Source of the DNA: Manihot esculenta
Lineage: Eukaryota; Streptophyta; Magnoliopsida; Malpighiales; Euphorbiaceae
Direction of reading: 5' to 3'
NCBI RefSeq assembly: GCF_001659605.2
Contig: NC_035166.2
Location: 22,379,457-22,443,456, forward strand
Length of the DNA: 64,000 nt
Part shown: piece after piece, positions 11,380 through 24,828 of the stretch
How the letters are laid out: every line of letters begins with the position of its first letter
Position numbering within the stretch: position 1 is the first letter of the stretch
Translations under genes and position numbers: made by a program
The notes under the pieces: model-generated
Seen by the model: only the letters and a program-made list of their open reading frames with translations
What the model was told of the DNA's origin: nothing
Databases searched by the model: none

Positions 11380-13790
11380 AGCTTATTCAGGTGAACTGCA
11401 ACTGAAATTTATAAAAGAGTAAAATTCTCTCATTCTCTTCACTGCTAAAAAATTTTAAATAAGATTGAAGAAGTTGAAACTAACTGAAACAATAGATATT
11501 TACAGCAACCCAGAAAAAGAAATATTAAAGCGATGTAAGGAGCAAAACCAAATTACGAGATCAGCAAATAATCGCACAACGTTCAGATTTAGATTTGAAA
11601 GAGGGAAATTTTCAGCTTGCAGAAAACCATTGCTTATGTTGTGATTTAAAGAGCTGTTCAGCCTGAGCCAGGAAGACCTACTGTAACTGAAGTTAAGCTA
11701 AATTTCAGTTTTAATGGAAGTCCCAAGTTTATCAATCGATGGAAAGAAAGACATAGAGAGGAGTAGAGTAACAGAAACAGATAACTGCGTTTCTTCCCGT
11801 CGGTTACAGAATCCAAGAATGAAATGAATGCCATTAATTTTCAAAAATTGCAGTGCTTTACCGAATTTAAAATCAACAAAACTAATAAAGCAGCATTCTT
11901 GAAAAGTAGTAATAATTTAAGAACAAACACGAAATGACCAAACCTAAGCTACTTTTTCACATCATTCAGCAAAAGTAAGAAGAACCCAATTGGAAACTGA
12001 CCTCTAAAACCAAGAAATCACTTCACCTCACCATTAAAGACAGCAGTGAAGCTCGATCCTGAAGCGAAGTTTTGTCAGATAAGCCCACTAACAAAGTAAC
12101 TTATTTTATGTGAAAAAAACACTCTTCTGTCCTCCTCATGTCCACTCCTGTCTTATCTTCAGTTTTCTTTTTTCTTTTTCTTTCTCCACACTCATGTAGC
12201 CATCCACCAGAAGACAACCATGTCGGCAGAATTGAAATGGGTAGGTGTTAAGAGTCGGTCGGATTTGGTAAAAAAGTGCAGGAATAAGCATGGACTTCAC
12301 AAGGGGTTAGGCATGTGAAACAGTTTTGATATTTCCATGGTTAAAAAAATATAAGAAAATAAAAACAAAGAAAAAATGGAGGTGGCTTTAGCTTTAACAT
12401 GTGTTAGAAATTTTTTGTTAACTGAGATGCCATTGCCAAATTGATAAGCTTCTTGTCTTGAAGTTGAAGTGACACTGATGCTTTCACCAAATCCCTGTGT
12501 TTGTAATTTTTTTTTAAAATATATAATTACATGATAATTCCTTCAAAGAATGTAGAGATATATTAATAGGCTATAGCTCATTATTGCATGTATATAATCA
12601 ATAATTTAAAAAATTAATACTTTTACTTAGTTTTATTTTTTAATAAATATTTTTTCTGCTAAAAGTAATAATTATTTATTTATTCAATGCATTTGAACAA
12701 ATCAACACAGCTATTGTGCACGTTCAAGAGACTAAGAACATCAATCATGCTTGCTGTCTGGGGTATGGACTTTTTCTATTTGACAAACAATTTCTTTTTT
12801 CTAGTTTAATATGATAATTTATTCTATTATATATTAATAAATTCATTTATTAAAACTCTAAAATTTAGATCAATTTGCAGATATTTCTGATGTGAATTTA
12901 TCTTTATTTAATTGAAAAAATGTGAATATTGAATAGATAATAACTTAAAATATTTTTTATTTAAATAAAAACTTAAAATTTACATTGAAATTCTAATAAG
13001 TCATAGTTTAGTAAATTTTTTTAATAATAAGATATTATTTTATATTTTTATATATTAAAGGTATTTCCTATTTTAATTAAAACAAAAATTAAAAATATAA
13101 AAAGCTTATATTTATTGTGAATAATGGAGTATTTGGTATAAAAATTTAAAAAAAAATTATTTATTAGATTTTAATATGGTATTTACTGTTTGGTAAAGTT
13201 GGACTTAAAAGCAAAACAACAAAGATAAGAAAACGAACAAAAGAAACCAATAAAGGTTGCACTTTTATCATACTCTTCCTTTGGACCCATAAAAATTTTC
13301 ACTTTTCTCCGTTTCTCTTTTTCCTCTTATTTCCACAATTTCTTTTTCTTTTTCTTTTCCTTTTTTTAAAGAAAACCCTAAACCAAACCCTCCTCTCTTC
13401 AAAATTTCACAATTTTAAATTACATTGCTTAATTAGATTTTTTTCTCACACTTCCTCTTTTAGTTTTCTTCCAGATGAATACTCATTTCTATAGTTGAGC
13501 TGCCATTTCCTTTAATATCTCAAACCCATTCCCCTAAATCGGTGTAACAAAAATCCAATCTTTTCTTACACTCTTTCTTTCCCACATTTCAGAACTCATT
13601 GATCTTCCATTTTACTCATTACCCGTTTCAATTTTGATCCTCGTGATCGTGAACGATCAATAAAGTTTGCATTTTGTTGTACAAATTCAGAGAATTTTTG
13701 TACTTCTCGTTTTGTACAATCTGCATTTTATTATATCCTTTTTGTAGATTAGTGTTGTCATTTTCTTCTTAGAGGAAACTTGGTTATGTG
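11380..13790. other. Divergent intergenic region between heparanase-like and SCAPER genes
   Basis: About 2.4 kb upstream of two divergently oriented genes. The minus strand just above 11373 has a possible 5'UTR splice acceptor (TTTCAG around 11409), with a candidate leader exon near 12040-12090. The plus-strand side from about 13260 is a CT-rich leader for the SCAPER gene. 12480-13200 is AT-rich with no coding signal. Confidence 0.45.
13373..13384 (+). promoter_or_regulatory. Telo-box (AAACCCTAAACC) in SCAPER leader/promoter
   Basis: The plant telo-box core AAACCCTA, extended by AACC, sits in a pyrimidine-rich stretch about 420 bases before the ATG at 13794. Telo-boxes near transcription starts are known from plant genes for ribosomal proteins and growth. 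Function here is inferred only from the motif. Confidence 0.4.
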
Positions 13791-13793
13791 TCG

Positions 13794-16700
13794 ATGGAGA
13801 ACATTGGAGAGGCAGCGGATGATCAGGGCTCAGGATGGTTTGAAGTGAAGAAGGTGGTGTTTTTTGTAATCAGTTTGTTTGGCTACATGTCTCATAATTT
13901 GGTGTTTAATAACCGGCTTATGTTTAACTGTTAAAACTGTTAATGGAAAAAACAGAATTCTGGGTCCTGTATTTTTGTCAGTTTTGCCATCAAAGGATGG
14001 AATAGATTCTTATATGTGCTAATTTCTTGAGAAACATTAAGTTAGATGAGGATCATATAATGTGTGTGCTTGTGTGTGTGTGTGGTTTTTTCTTTTAAAT
14101 CATTTTTTCCTTGTCAACTATATGATTATCGGTTGTTAGGTAAAAGAATATCAAATTTCAATTGTGGAGATTAGTGGCGATCATATTTTAAATGAGTTCT
14201 GTTTAATGGGTTGTGAAGTACTGGTTAAGAGTTGCTTAGATCACTTGTCACTGGCTGGGGCAAGCGAGCCCTAGAAATAGTTCCTCTGCCAACTAAATGT
14301 TTAATTGTGCCTCTTTTTCCCTTCTGGGATGTGCTGCATGTGTGTTTGCAGTGATCCTGCATCCGACCAGTTCGTGACTTCACCATGTGTAGTTAAATGA
14401 TAAGGGTTTTTGCAACCTTTTCTTATTGCAAACTTTGCGGTCAGTCCATTCCTTCTCTAATTAAATTCATTTTTAGAATGTTTTGCTCTGTGTGTTAGTT
14501 TCTCATCATCATGTTTATTTATGAACCATACATATAATGACTTGGTGGCTTTTCTAAGAGGCAATACCAAATAAACAATAAAGTATAACAAACTGGTTTG
14601 TTTGTCCATCGGCATACCCTGAGTTTTTTATTTTTATTTTCCTCCAGAAGCATAGAAGTAGTGCAAAGTTTTCTGTAAAGAGTTGGTCTGGTGGATTTTT
14701 GGGAAAAAATGGTTCTGGTTATCAGCTTACTCAGCCTTTGTCTGGTGAAAAAAGTGGGAATTTGCGTGGCCATCGTAGATCCCAGCTTCCAAAATCAGGA
14801 CCAACTCTATCCTCAAATAGCTTTGATAATGTTGCTAATTCTGCTTCAATGTCAAATCAAGACGAAAATGGTGTCTTCTATGCTGATAAAGCAGAGGCTA
14901 AAGGGGATAGTGGAGATGGCAAGTTGCAACAGTTGTCTGGCACTAATTCTAGTGCCAAAGCTGGAGATACTCAGAAAATATTAGATGCAGATAAGCCTGA
15001 TGTGTTTCCCAAAATCAAATGGGGTGATCTAGAGGATGATGTTTTGGTAATGCATTATGATAACAATTCTCGAGCTGCTGTCAAACTTGCTGATACTGGA
15101 GGTAATGATTTACTGGCTGGAAAGCTTGAGGATAATTGTCATTTGGTTTCTGAAGTTTCTTCTTCCACCAATCTCCAAGAAAATAAACTGATGACAACAT
15201 CTGTAGATGTAGATATTTATCCTGATCAAACTATCGCTCCTAATAAGGAGGACTTAACTGAAATTATCTGTAAAGAGATGAGTGACATGACTGCTTCAAA
15301 TGATATTTCAAATAGCAAGGAAATACATAATGATAATGAACATTTTAAACCAATAGAGAATTATTTAAGTTCTAATTGTCAATTGGGTCAGGCTGGGATA
15401 GTGTTGACATGTAAGGTGCCTGCTGTTGTTTCTAAGGTAAATGATACAGAAGTTTCTGACGTATCAGTCAGAAGTAGGAATTCAGCAGCAGTTCCACAGG
15501 ACTGTGAATCAATTCTAACTGGAAAGTGTGAACCCGAAATTTCTAGGGACACTGGTATTGTGGTGGAACTTCATTCGCCTGTTGCATCTGCAGTAAATGA
15601 GTTAAAACCTTCTGAATTAACAGTTACAAATGGGAATTCTGGCACAATGGTGAATACTCTGGATGGTGAATTGCATCCATCTAAAAAGAGTGATCCTGAA
15701 ATTTCTAGAGATTCTGGAATAGTGGAGAAACCTCAGTTGCCTGCTATAGCTGAGGTAGATGAGTCACTAATATCTGAAGTATCTGATATAAATGGGAACT
15801 CAAATACAGCAGTAGCTGCCCATAATATTGAGACACTTGCAAATGAAAAGCATGGACCTGAAGTTTCAGGAGATTCTAGAGTAATGTCAGTTTCTGTTGG
15901 GAGCTATGGAAAAGAAAGTGAACTGTTGAAGACCAAGACTATGAACCCCCTTGAGGAAGGTGAGATAGGTGAAAGCAAAGAAAGGTTCAGGGAACGACTT
16001 TGGTGCTTTCTGTTTGAGAATCTTAACAGGGCTGTAGATGAACTTTACCTTCTTTGTGAACTTGAATGTGATATGGAGCAAATGAAAGAGGTCATTCTTG
16101 TTCTTGAGGAAGCTGCATCTGATTTTAAAGAACTGACTACTCGAGTTCAGGAGTTTGAAACTGTGAAAAGGTCCTCTTCTCAATCATTTGATGGGATTTC
16201 AGTTCCTTTGAAGTCTGACCATCGCAGACCACATGCTCTCTCGTGGGAGGTAAATGCATTCCTCTTTCTTACAATGTGACAATTATAATTGTGAATCGTT
16301 TATTTGTAGGCACTGTCAAGTCTAATGCTAGACATTTGGCTGAAAAGGAAAGGGGGAGGATGGCAGGGTTGTTTCATCCAATGAGTAATAAAAAATTAAA
16401 GAAATTATCCAAACTGAAATGATTCGAGTCTTGGAGATGAAAACATTTTGACAATTATCAAATCCTTCACCGACTTTAATGAAATCTAAGAAAACATAGA
16501 TAGAAAAAAAGTAGTTTCTACCAACAATGTGATGATTTTAGTAGATAAATTTTATTAAAAAGTGAAAATTTAGTTTAAAAAGAAAGAATAATAGCAAATT
16601 TTAAAAACAGATTTTAAGGTAGAATGTTATGTTGATGTATTCTTTATTACTTCTGGGATTGATTTTCTTTGATTTTGTTTGTTCCTTTACATGTATTCTG

Positions 16701-19700
16701 GTTTTAATGGTGTTAGTTTATAATATAATAAAAAAAATTATAGTAGGATTTATGGTGCTGCAACTTCACACGGATGTAGATCTTCATTATGCACCAATAA
16801 TGGGTAGAATGTAGCCTCATATTTCTCTTGGTTGGCATCCTGTTTCCATGCAGGCTTTTTTTCAGTATGCAGGGATATTTTACTTTACATCATTGAATTT
16901 CTTCTATTTGTGAATTTGTGCTCCCGCTTACTTCTGTAGGCTTGACTTCTATTTGTTAGTGGTGCTGGTGACTAGTCAATTAGAAGATGGTAATTAAAAA
17001 TGTCCTTTTATAACATATGGAGTGGAATGGTTTATGTATTCTACTGGGATCTAAATAATTAGAATTTTCTTTTATAATGGATGAAGTGAAATGCTTTATG
17101 AATTTATGCTAGTTATCCTAAAAGCTTCTTCATTTAATCTACCTCTCATATGAACTTGGTAGTGATTTCTTGCACAGTACAGGTCCGGAGAATGACTACT
17201 TCACCTCACAGAGCGGAGGTGCTATCTTCATCTTTGGAGGCTTTTAAGAAAATTCAACAAGAAAGAGCAAACATGCTAACAGCCAATAATGGAAAAACCC
17301 TGGCTCTTGAGTGTTCTAATCACCAACATGTGCCTGATGATAATTTGAGGAAATCAGCTGGTAAAAAGGTTATGGTACTAAATGCTAGAGATTCAATAAT
17401 AAAATCAAGGAAACAAAGTGGAGATTCAGATTTCACTCTGAGTAGTTTGAATGGTGAGAAGCGAAACGTTGAATTAGGCAGGACCAATAAAGTAAACTTT
17501 GTGCAAAATGGTCATGTTCATTCTCATAACCCATCCTCATCTGATGCCAATGTATCTCGGTTGCCTTCTAGGGAGACTTCTGCTTCCTCTGGTGCTGGAA
17601 AGAGCAAGAGAGAATCTGAATCAGACAAGCAACTTCATAAGAAAGAGAAAACTTTGGCAGAAAATACCATTGAGAAAAACCAAAAATCCACCGATCCCCC
17701 TCGGAAACAGTTTCTTCTTTCTGAAAAGGATAAGGAAAAGAGAAATTCTAATTCGTGGAAGTCAATGGATGCATGGAAGGAGAAGAGGAATTGGGAGGAC
17801 ATACTTTCATCTCCTTTCCGTGTCTCGTCCCGCATTTCACATTCACCAGGTATGAGCAGAAAAAGTGCTGAGCGTGCACGTATTTTGCATGATAAACTTA
17901 TGTCACCTGAGAAGAAGAAGAAAACTGCTGTGGATTTGAAAAAGGAAGCAGAAGAAAAGCATGCACGGGCTATGAGGATCAGAAGTGAGTTGGAGAATGA
18001 AAGAGTTCAAAAGCTTCAGCGTACGTCTGAGAAGTTAAATCGAGTAAATGAATGGCAGGCTGTACGCACTATGAAGTTACGAGAGGGAATGTATGCTCGC
18101 CACCAGCGTAGTGAATCTCGACATGAAGCTTTTCTAGCTCAAGTTGTCAGGAGAGCTGGTGATGAAAGCAGTAAAGTTAACGAGGTTCGTTTTATTACTT
18201 CCTTGAATGAAGAAAATAAGAAGCTGATGTTGCGCCAGAAACTTCATGATTCTGAGTTGAGGAGAGCTGAAAAACTTCAAGTGATAAAAACAAAACAAAA
18301 AGAAGATATGGCTAGAGAGGAAGCTGTTTTAGAACGAAGAAAACTTATTGAAGCTGAAAAGCTGCAGCGTCTTGCCGAGACACAGCGGAAAAAAGAAGAG
18401 GCTCAAGTTAGAAGAGAAGAGGAGCGCAAAGCGTCAAGTGCAGCTCGTGAAGCAAGGGCCATTGAACAACTTAGAAGGAGGGAGGAGCGTGCCAAAGCCC
18501 AGCAAGAAGAAGCTGAACTGTTGGCACAGAAATTAGCTGAGAGACTTAGTGAGAGTGAGCAACGTCGCAAGTTTTACCTTGAACAGATACGAGAGAGAGC
18601 ATCTATGGATTTCAGGGATCAGTCTTCACCTTTATTACGCAGATCCATGAACAAAGAAGGCCAAGGCCGATCTACACCAACTACCAGTGGTGAAGTGTAT
18701 CAAGAAAACAGTGTTGCAAGTTCAGGAAATTCTACTTCTACAATTGCTACAGGAAATGTCACATTGCAGCATTCATTGAAGCGACGGATTAAGAAGATTC
18801 GGCAAAGACTTATGGCTCTTAAGTATGAATTTCCTGAGCCTCCAGTTGGTTCTGAAAATGCTGGTATTGGATACAGAACTGCAGTGGCAAGTGCTAGAGC
18901 AAAACTTGGAAGGTGGCTTCAAGAACTTCAAAGACTTCGACAGGCAAGAAAAGAAGGGGCTGCAAGCATAGGCCTCATTACTGCTGAGATGATCAAGGTT
19001 CTTGTTTTGTTGCTTTACTTGCACACACACACACACACAGACACTGCAAGTTATGCACAAACTCAAATTTGTATGCAAGTTATTTATACGGCATGGTCAG
19101 ATAACCAGAGTTTATAATGTTTGAAAATTGAGAATTCTGCACTGGGTTCGGTTTCAGGCATTTAAAACTGTCTACTGCTAAAATTTCTCTTCCTTGCCAT
19201 AACCTATGCCTGGAGTGCGATTGATGACATTTTGACGACTCTGTATGCAGTAGTAAATATCAGAAAAATTTAGCTCAGAATTGCCAAGTGCATGGCTACT
19301 GGCTAGTGATGAGTTTAGAAACATTTTCTATGTTCTATAGTGAATGTGTCATGTGAATTTTGTAATGTGCCTTGTCATATTGTTGTTGCACTGTAGTAAA
19401 TTTCTTGGAATAATCCTTAATGGTTGTGTAAGATGCTTGCAGTAGAATATCAATGAAAGCTTGCAATCTGATGTGTTTGTGTTGAAATGTTCAGTTGACA
19501 GTGGCTTATGGCTGCATAACTCCTAGATTCTATATTATTATGTACTCTTACTTCTTCTCAAGGGGTTGAGAAAAACTATATTGAATATCTAATTTAATGC
19601 ATTCTAAATTCTTTCATGAATCAGTTTTTGGAGGGCAAGGAGCCTGAGCTGCAGGCTTCTCGACAAGCAGGACTGCTTGATTTTATTGCTTCTGCATTGC

Positions 19701-22700
19701 CTGCATCTCATACATCAAAACCTGAAGCTTGCCAGGTTACAATACACCTTCTAAAACTTTTGCGAGTCGCCCTATCTGTACCTGCAAACCGGAGTTATTT
19801 TCTAGCTCAAAATCTTTTACCTCCAATCATTCCCTTGCTCTCTACAGCCCTTGAGAACTATATAAAGATTGCAGCATCTTTAAATGCCCCTGGGATTACC
19901 AACCTGCCATCAAGCAAAACATCAGTTGAAAATTTTGAGTCAATATCTGAAGTACTGGACAATTTCTTATGGATTGTTGGAGCTGTTATTGGTCATACAA
20001 GTTCTGATGAAAGGGAACTCCAAATGCAAGATGGCTTGCTGGAGCTATTGATTGCTTACCAAGTTGTTCACCGGTTGCGAGATCTTTTTGCACTTTATGA
20101 CAGGCCTCAAGTGGAAGGCTCACCATTTCCTTCTTCTATTCTTTTAAGCATACATCTGTTGGTTGTTTTAACATGCAGACCCAAGACTTATAGTTCCATT
20201 GACTGGGAAACTTCTCCAATTGAAACCGTTCTTGGATTTGACAATCAAGAATCTAAACCAGCAGAGATTGCTGCAGATATGACCTCTGAAGAATGCAGAC
20301 CTCCACTATCTGTATTAAATGGTAGTGCAGTTGCAGATATAGCAGAGGATAGACCATTACATGAATCATGTAGTAAGAGTGATGAGTCATCATCCATTGG
20401 CAAAGATGGTGAGAAGAAACCAACTTGTAGTTCGGCAGAATTGAATGATGCCAATATTAACTTGAAAGATGTTCCATATGAATTCAAGAAAGTTCTGATC
20501 GAGGAGAGGGATGATAAACACATGGTCAGTAATGGTGCAGAGCAAAAGAATAATAACACATTTAGCATGAAGCAACCGGTGCCTTTTCTTCTTTCTACCA
20601 TATCTGAAACTGGACTGGTCAGTCTTCCCTCTTTGCTGACAGCTGTGCTATTGCAAGCAAACAATAGATTGTCCTCTGAGCAGGTAGATTGCTTCCAGCT
20701 GCTTGTATATTTGTACTCTTATTGATGCTAATTTTGTGATCATTTGAGTGCTCTAGGGAATTTTGCATATGTAGATTCTTATTATTTTATTTATTCTCCC
20801 ATTTTTCATATTCTAAACTTGTGATTGAGCCCCGTTTTATCTTTATTGTTATATTTTTTTTCTTTATTTGCATGAATGACTGCTACAACTTATTTATTTA
20901 TTTATTTGGTTTTTTGGGGACTTCTCTTTTAGGATTTCATGCTAGAAGTGGGTGTTTGATATGAGGATTCTTGTTTTCTTTTGCAATTTATTTTATGTTC
21001 TCGTGTTCACTTGGGTAGATGTTTTACTTTCAGTAGGCTGACATCGATGGTTGATGTTTATCTATATCGTTGTGGCCAGGGGAGAGATGATTGAGAAAGA
21101 ACTTCTTAAGAGCACTTTGGAACCTAGAGGTCTTAAATTACCTAGAACCCAATCATTTTGGGTGTTACTTCTGTTTAAAAAAAAATTGTAAAAAAACGGA
21201 AAAAAAAAATGAATAGTGCTACTTATTTCTGAACGAGTCTCAAGTCCTCAAATGGAAGGTCTGGAATATGACAAATGCAAATAGTCCCCATCTAAAGTTG
21301 TAAACTTCTCATGGATATTTTGTGTTTTATAATTTTATTTATGCTGACTTCGTGACAACTCTCTGTAGTGAAACATATTCCAAATAGCTAAATATATATA
21401 TATTTTGTCAGGGTTCATATGTCCTTCCATCTAATTTTGAAGAGGTGGCAACTGGTGTGCTGAAGGTTTTGAACAATTTGGCTCTTTTGGATATTACATT
21501 TATGCAGAAAATGCTGGTACGATAATTTCACTTGTATAAAGAAATGATAGTGGCTTCAGATTCTTAAAGATGATTTCATAGGGACTCTAGAGACATTTTA
21601 TGTTCTAAGATTTCCCCCCACTAATTGGTCCCTGTATTCTCAATTTGTTCACAGGCTAGGCCAGATTTGAAAATGGAATTTTTCCATTTAATGAGTTTTC
21701 TTCTTTCTCATTGCACTAGCAAATGGAAAGTAGCTAACGACCAGGTTTTGTGCGGCAGTTCTCAACTTCCTGCATACATTATAAATCCATATAACCTGCT
21801 TTATCTTAAAGTACAATAGGTATAGCTTGCTGTGTTTGGGATTGCGGTTGAGTCAAAAAAGCTTATTTGAAACTGCTTTCTGGAAAAAGAAGTTTCATAT
21901 GCTCTCAAAAAAAAAAAAAAAAGAATGAAAAGCTGTTTTACCATTTTGAAGTTTGTAAGACTAAAATATATTAAATTTAGATTTTAATATATTTGAAATG
22001 GTTATATTTTAATATATGTGAAATGGTGCTTTTCTAACACTTTTGAAATGGTGCTTTTCTAACCCTAGCTGAAACAACAATACTAAATAGAACCTGAGTT
22101 GATTATTATATGAATAGCTGTCTCAAAACAGAATACATCAATGTGAAGAATCTTCTTGCACATAAGTTAATGCATATATATAGGAATGTGAGAAAAACGT
22201 GAATTTAAAGCAAATTATTTTGGAGAAAGCCAGGGCAGATTTCTTGGGTTAAAATGTGAAGAATTATGAATTTTAGTTGCACTACCACACAACTCTGTAT
22301 AAAGCATGTATTACTGGAACATTTGCATCGAGATTAATATCTGCAATTTCTAACAGGTTGGGTTGCTTCTGCTTGAATCTCTTTTGCTGCTCGGTTATTT
22401 TGCTTTGTTCCACCCTGAAAATCAAGCTGTCCTCCGGTGGGGAAAGAGTCCTACAATACTTCACAAGGTCAGTAAAAAGTAACAAAGATTTCTTACTTGT
22501 GGAAATGTTATGGATAAAACATAATTGTTTCCTTGGAAGAAAACAGGTATGCGATCTGCCATTTGTGTTCTTCAGTGATCCTGAATTGATGCCAGTTTTG
22601 GGTGGCATGCTGGTTGCTGCCTGTTATGGATGTGAGCAGAACAAGTCTGTGGTTCTGCAAGAATTGAGTATGGATATGCTACTCTCCTTGTTAACATCTT

Positions 22701-23080
22701 GCAAGAGTGTTTCGCTGGCAGATCGAACCAATCAAACTTCTGACAATTTGCCTCTTGATGATTGTGTCGAAAGTAATCAACAGAATCCTGATCTAAAAAA
22801 ATCTCATGGAGATATTCCATTGAAATCCAACCGTTACAACACTAAAAGCGCTAGAGTTTCTTTGGGGAAAGCTGGTGTCTTAGGAAACAGTGTCAGAGGC
22901 AGCAAGATGAGAAGCCAAAGGGACTGCAAAGCAACAAAAATTGGTGAAGAAATGGCTTTGAAGCATAGTCCAGTGGCTCCTGAAACTTCTGTGATGTTGC
23001 ATTCTAGGTTCCCTAGTAGCTTCATTGACAGGGTGGAGCAGTTCTTTTCAGCAGGGACCGGCAACGCAGCTGAAGTTTAA
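13794..23080 (+). CDS. SCAPER homolog (S-phase cyclin A-associated ER protein-like), 8 exons
   Basis: Very large protein, about 1791 residues. Coding exons: 13794-13853, 14648-16249, 17183-18997, 19625-20683, 21412-21516, 21655-21744, 22357-22467, 22547-23080; every intron is phase 0. The first exon joins to read SGWFEVKKKHRSSAKFSVKS, the N-terminal SCAPER signature. Residues ~50-550 are low-complexity, with loosely repeated blocks such as PEISRDSGIV and PEISRDTGIV. Residues ~790-1030 are a long, highly charged Glu/Arg/Lys coiled coil. The rest (FLEGKEPELQASRQAGLLDF onward) is a helical, armadillo-like region. The human protein binds cyclin A/CDK2 and sits at the ER and, in later work, cilia; plant function is unsettled. 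No C2H2 finger was seen in the joined frame. The ATG at 13787 is out of frame. Confidence 0.9.
19019..19039. repeat. CA microsatellite in SCAPER intron 3
   Basis: Roughly nine CA/AC repeats just inside the intron, close to the donor at 18998. Candidate length polymorphism. Confidence 0.8.
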
Positions 23081-23571
23081 ATCAAACATGCCATAATTCT
23101 TGATCTTTATACAGATGTTGCTGCACATGCTATGCTTTGAAGGATATGATCCCTTTAGAATTCATGGGTACCAGTCATGAAAGGGAAAGTCAGTGATTCA
23201 CTGATAAAGGGGACTTCTGGAACTTAGATTGTGGTAGAAGAAAAAATAATTTTGGCACTAACACAAGTCAAGATCAAGATCGATTAGAATGTAGGTGATA
23301 TTTATGTGTAAAAAACTCTCATCCATTTATTTACATGTGAAACCCACATCCCAGTATAAAGTTACATGACATTCAAGTTTTTAATCATACATAGTGTTCA
23401 AAGAGCACTGATTTCTCTCATGAAAGATTTTCTTTGCTGATGTTGATTTTAGTTATCACACTTGCATATTCTCATCTGCCTTTTTAAAAGGCAAGCCAGC
23501 AAGCTAGTTTTGTTTAACGTTGCTGAGGTTTGAAAGTAATTAATTTTTTTTTCGATAAATCACCATAATAC

Positions 23572-24405
23572 TCGTTAAATTTAGAGTAGAGTTAAATCAC
23601 CGTTATCAGATCTAACTTGCCAGTTATTTCAAAAGCTATTTAACATCAGGCCTAACCCACCCAGCTACCCCTTAATCCAAAAGCTAAGCTATTTAACATT
23701 CGGCCTACCCCTTAACTCACCCGGCTACCCCTTGGTCCAAAAGCTAAGCGATTTAACATTAGGCCTACCCCTTGACCCAAAAGATGCTATTTAACATTAG
23801 GCCTACCCCTTAACTCACCCAGCTACCCCTTGGTCCAAAAGCTAAGCTATTTAACATTAGGCCTACCCCTTGACCCAAAAGATGTTAAAAGCTATTTAAT
23901 ATCAGGCTAACTCACCCGCTATCCCAAAAAGCTAAACTATTTAAGCATAACTCAAAAATTAGCTCAACGAGCTACATTTATGGATTGGAATTCAACACTC
24001 TCTCACACTTAAAATTTTACTGATATTTATGAATTGAAATTCAACACTCTTTCACACTTAAAATTTTACTGATGTAAAATATATTTATAAAAGGTTCAAC
24101 ATTAAAAAGGCTCTACTAAGCTATTTAATATCAGGCTTAACCCAAAATTTAACTCAAGATAGCTCAAACTGACTTTTTTGATCGATGTGAAATTCAACGC
24201 TCTCAATCGATGTGAAATTCAACTCTTTCTCACGACTAAATTTTACTAATGCAAAATATATTTATAAATATTTATAGAAGGCCCAACATTGAATGGGAGA
24301 CTGATACCATATTAAATTTGAATCAGGTCTAACTCAATGAATACCTATAACCCCTATAAGGGCCACATTACCACTTTCCAGAACTGGGATTCAAGAACAA
24401 TTATA
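23572..24405. repeat. Degenerate TRIM remnants with LTR-derived minisatellite
   Basis: 23629-23950 is a tandem array with 40-60 base units. Each unit contains AAAAGCTAAGC, then CTATTTAACATT, then GGCCTACCCCTT, alternating with GGCTACCCCTTGGTCC-type ends. The words resemble the start of the TRIM LTRs found at 33113 and 35163 (GGCCTAACTCACCC, AAAAGCTAGCTC). 23990-24300 holds two or three decayed copies of the TRIM internal domain (AATTTTACTGATG, ATATATTTATA, CCCAACATTGAATGGGAG). These are followed by CTGATACCAT, the minus-strand tRNA-Met primer site, and a decayed LTR at 24310-24399. All pieces point the same way. The spot seems to be an old, repeatedly rearranged TRIM insertion. Confidence 0.7.
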
Positions 24406-24828
24406 ATGGGAAATCACTTCAATCATCATAAGGCTGCTAAGTGAGTAGAAAATTGAATTTCACAAATACTATAACAAAGTTAACTAGGAATTGTATATGT
24501 TTCAAAAAGATAATGAATGGCAATCATGATTTGCTACTCATCTCCTTGTGACTTCACATAGGGCTAATGCTACAAATCTCAAAGTCTCAATTCCCAACGG
24601 TTAAAAGAAGAGAAAGGGGAGAAAAAACTAAAATCCACATTTTCATACATGTCCTGGAGCCGCTGTGGAACCTCAAAACTCAATTAGCTTTTACATTACA
24701 TTGCAACTCTATGACAAAATTTTGACTAGACAGGAAAATTTAGCATTCAGATGAACCCACTGACAGATTGCTCAAAGCTTTCAGATGTTTTGCTATTAAC
24801 TATCCACACATCAAACAGTGTGCCTTTA

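Noticed and set aside
20245..20664. Minus-strand frames inside SCAPER exon 4
   Set aside because: Antisense shadows of a long, well supported exon.
23629..23950. CRISPR-like array
   Set aside because: Units are contiguous and variable in length, without unique spacers, in a plant nuclear context; they derive from an LTR.
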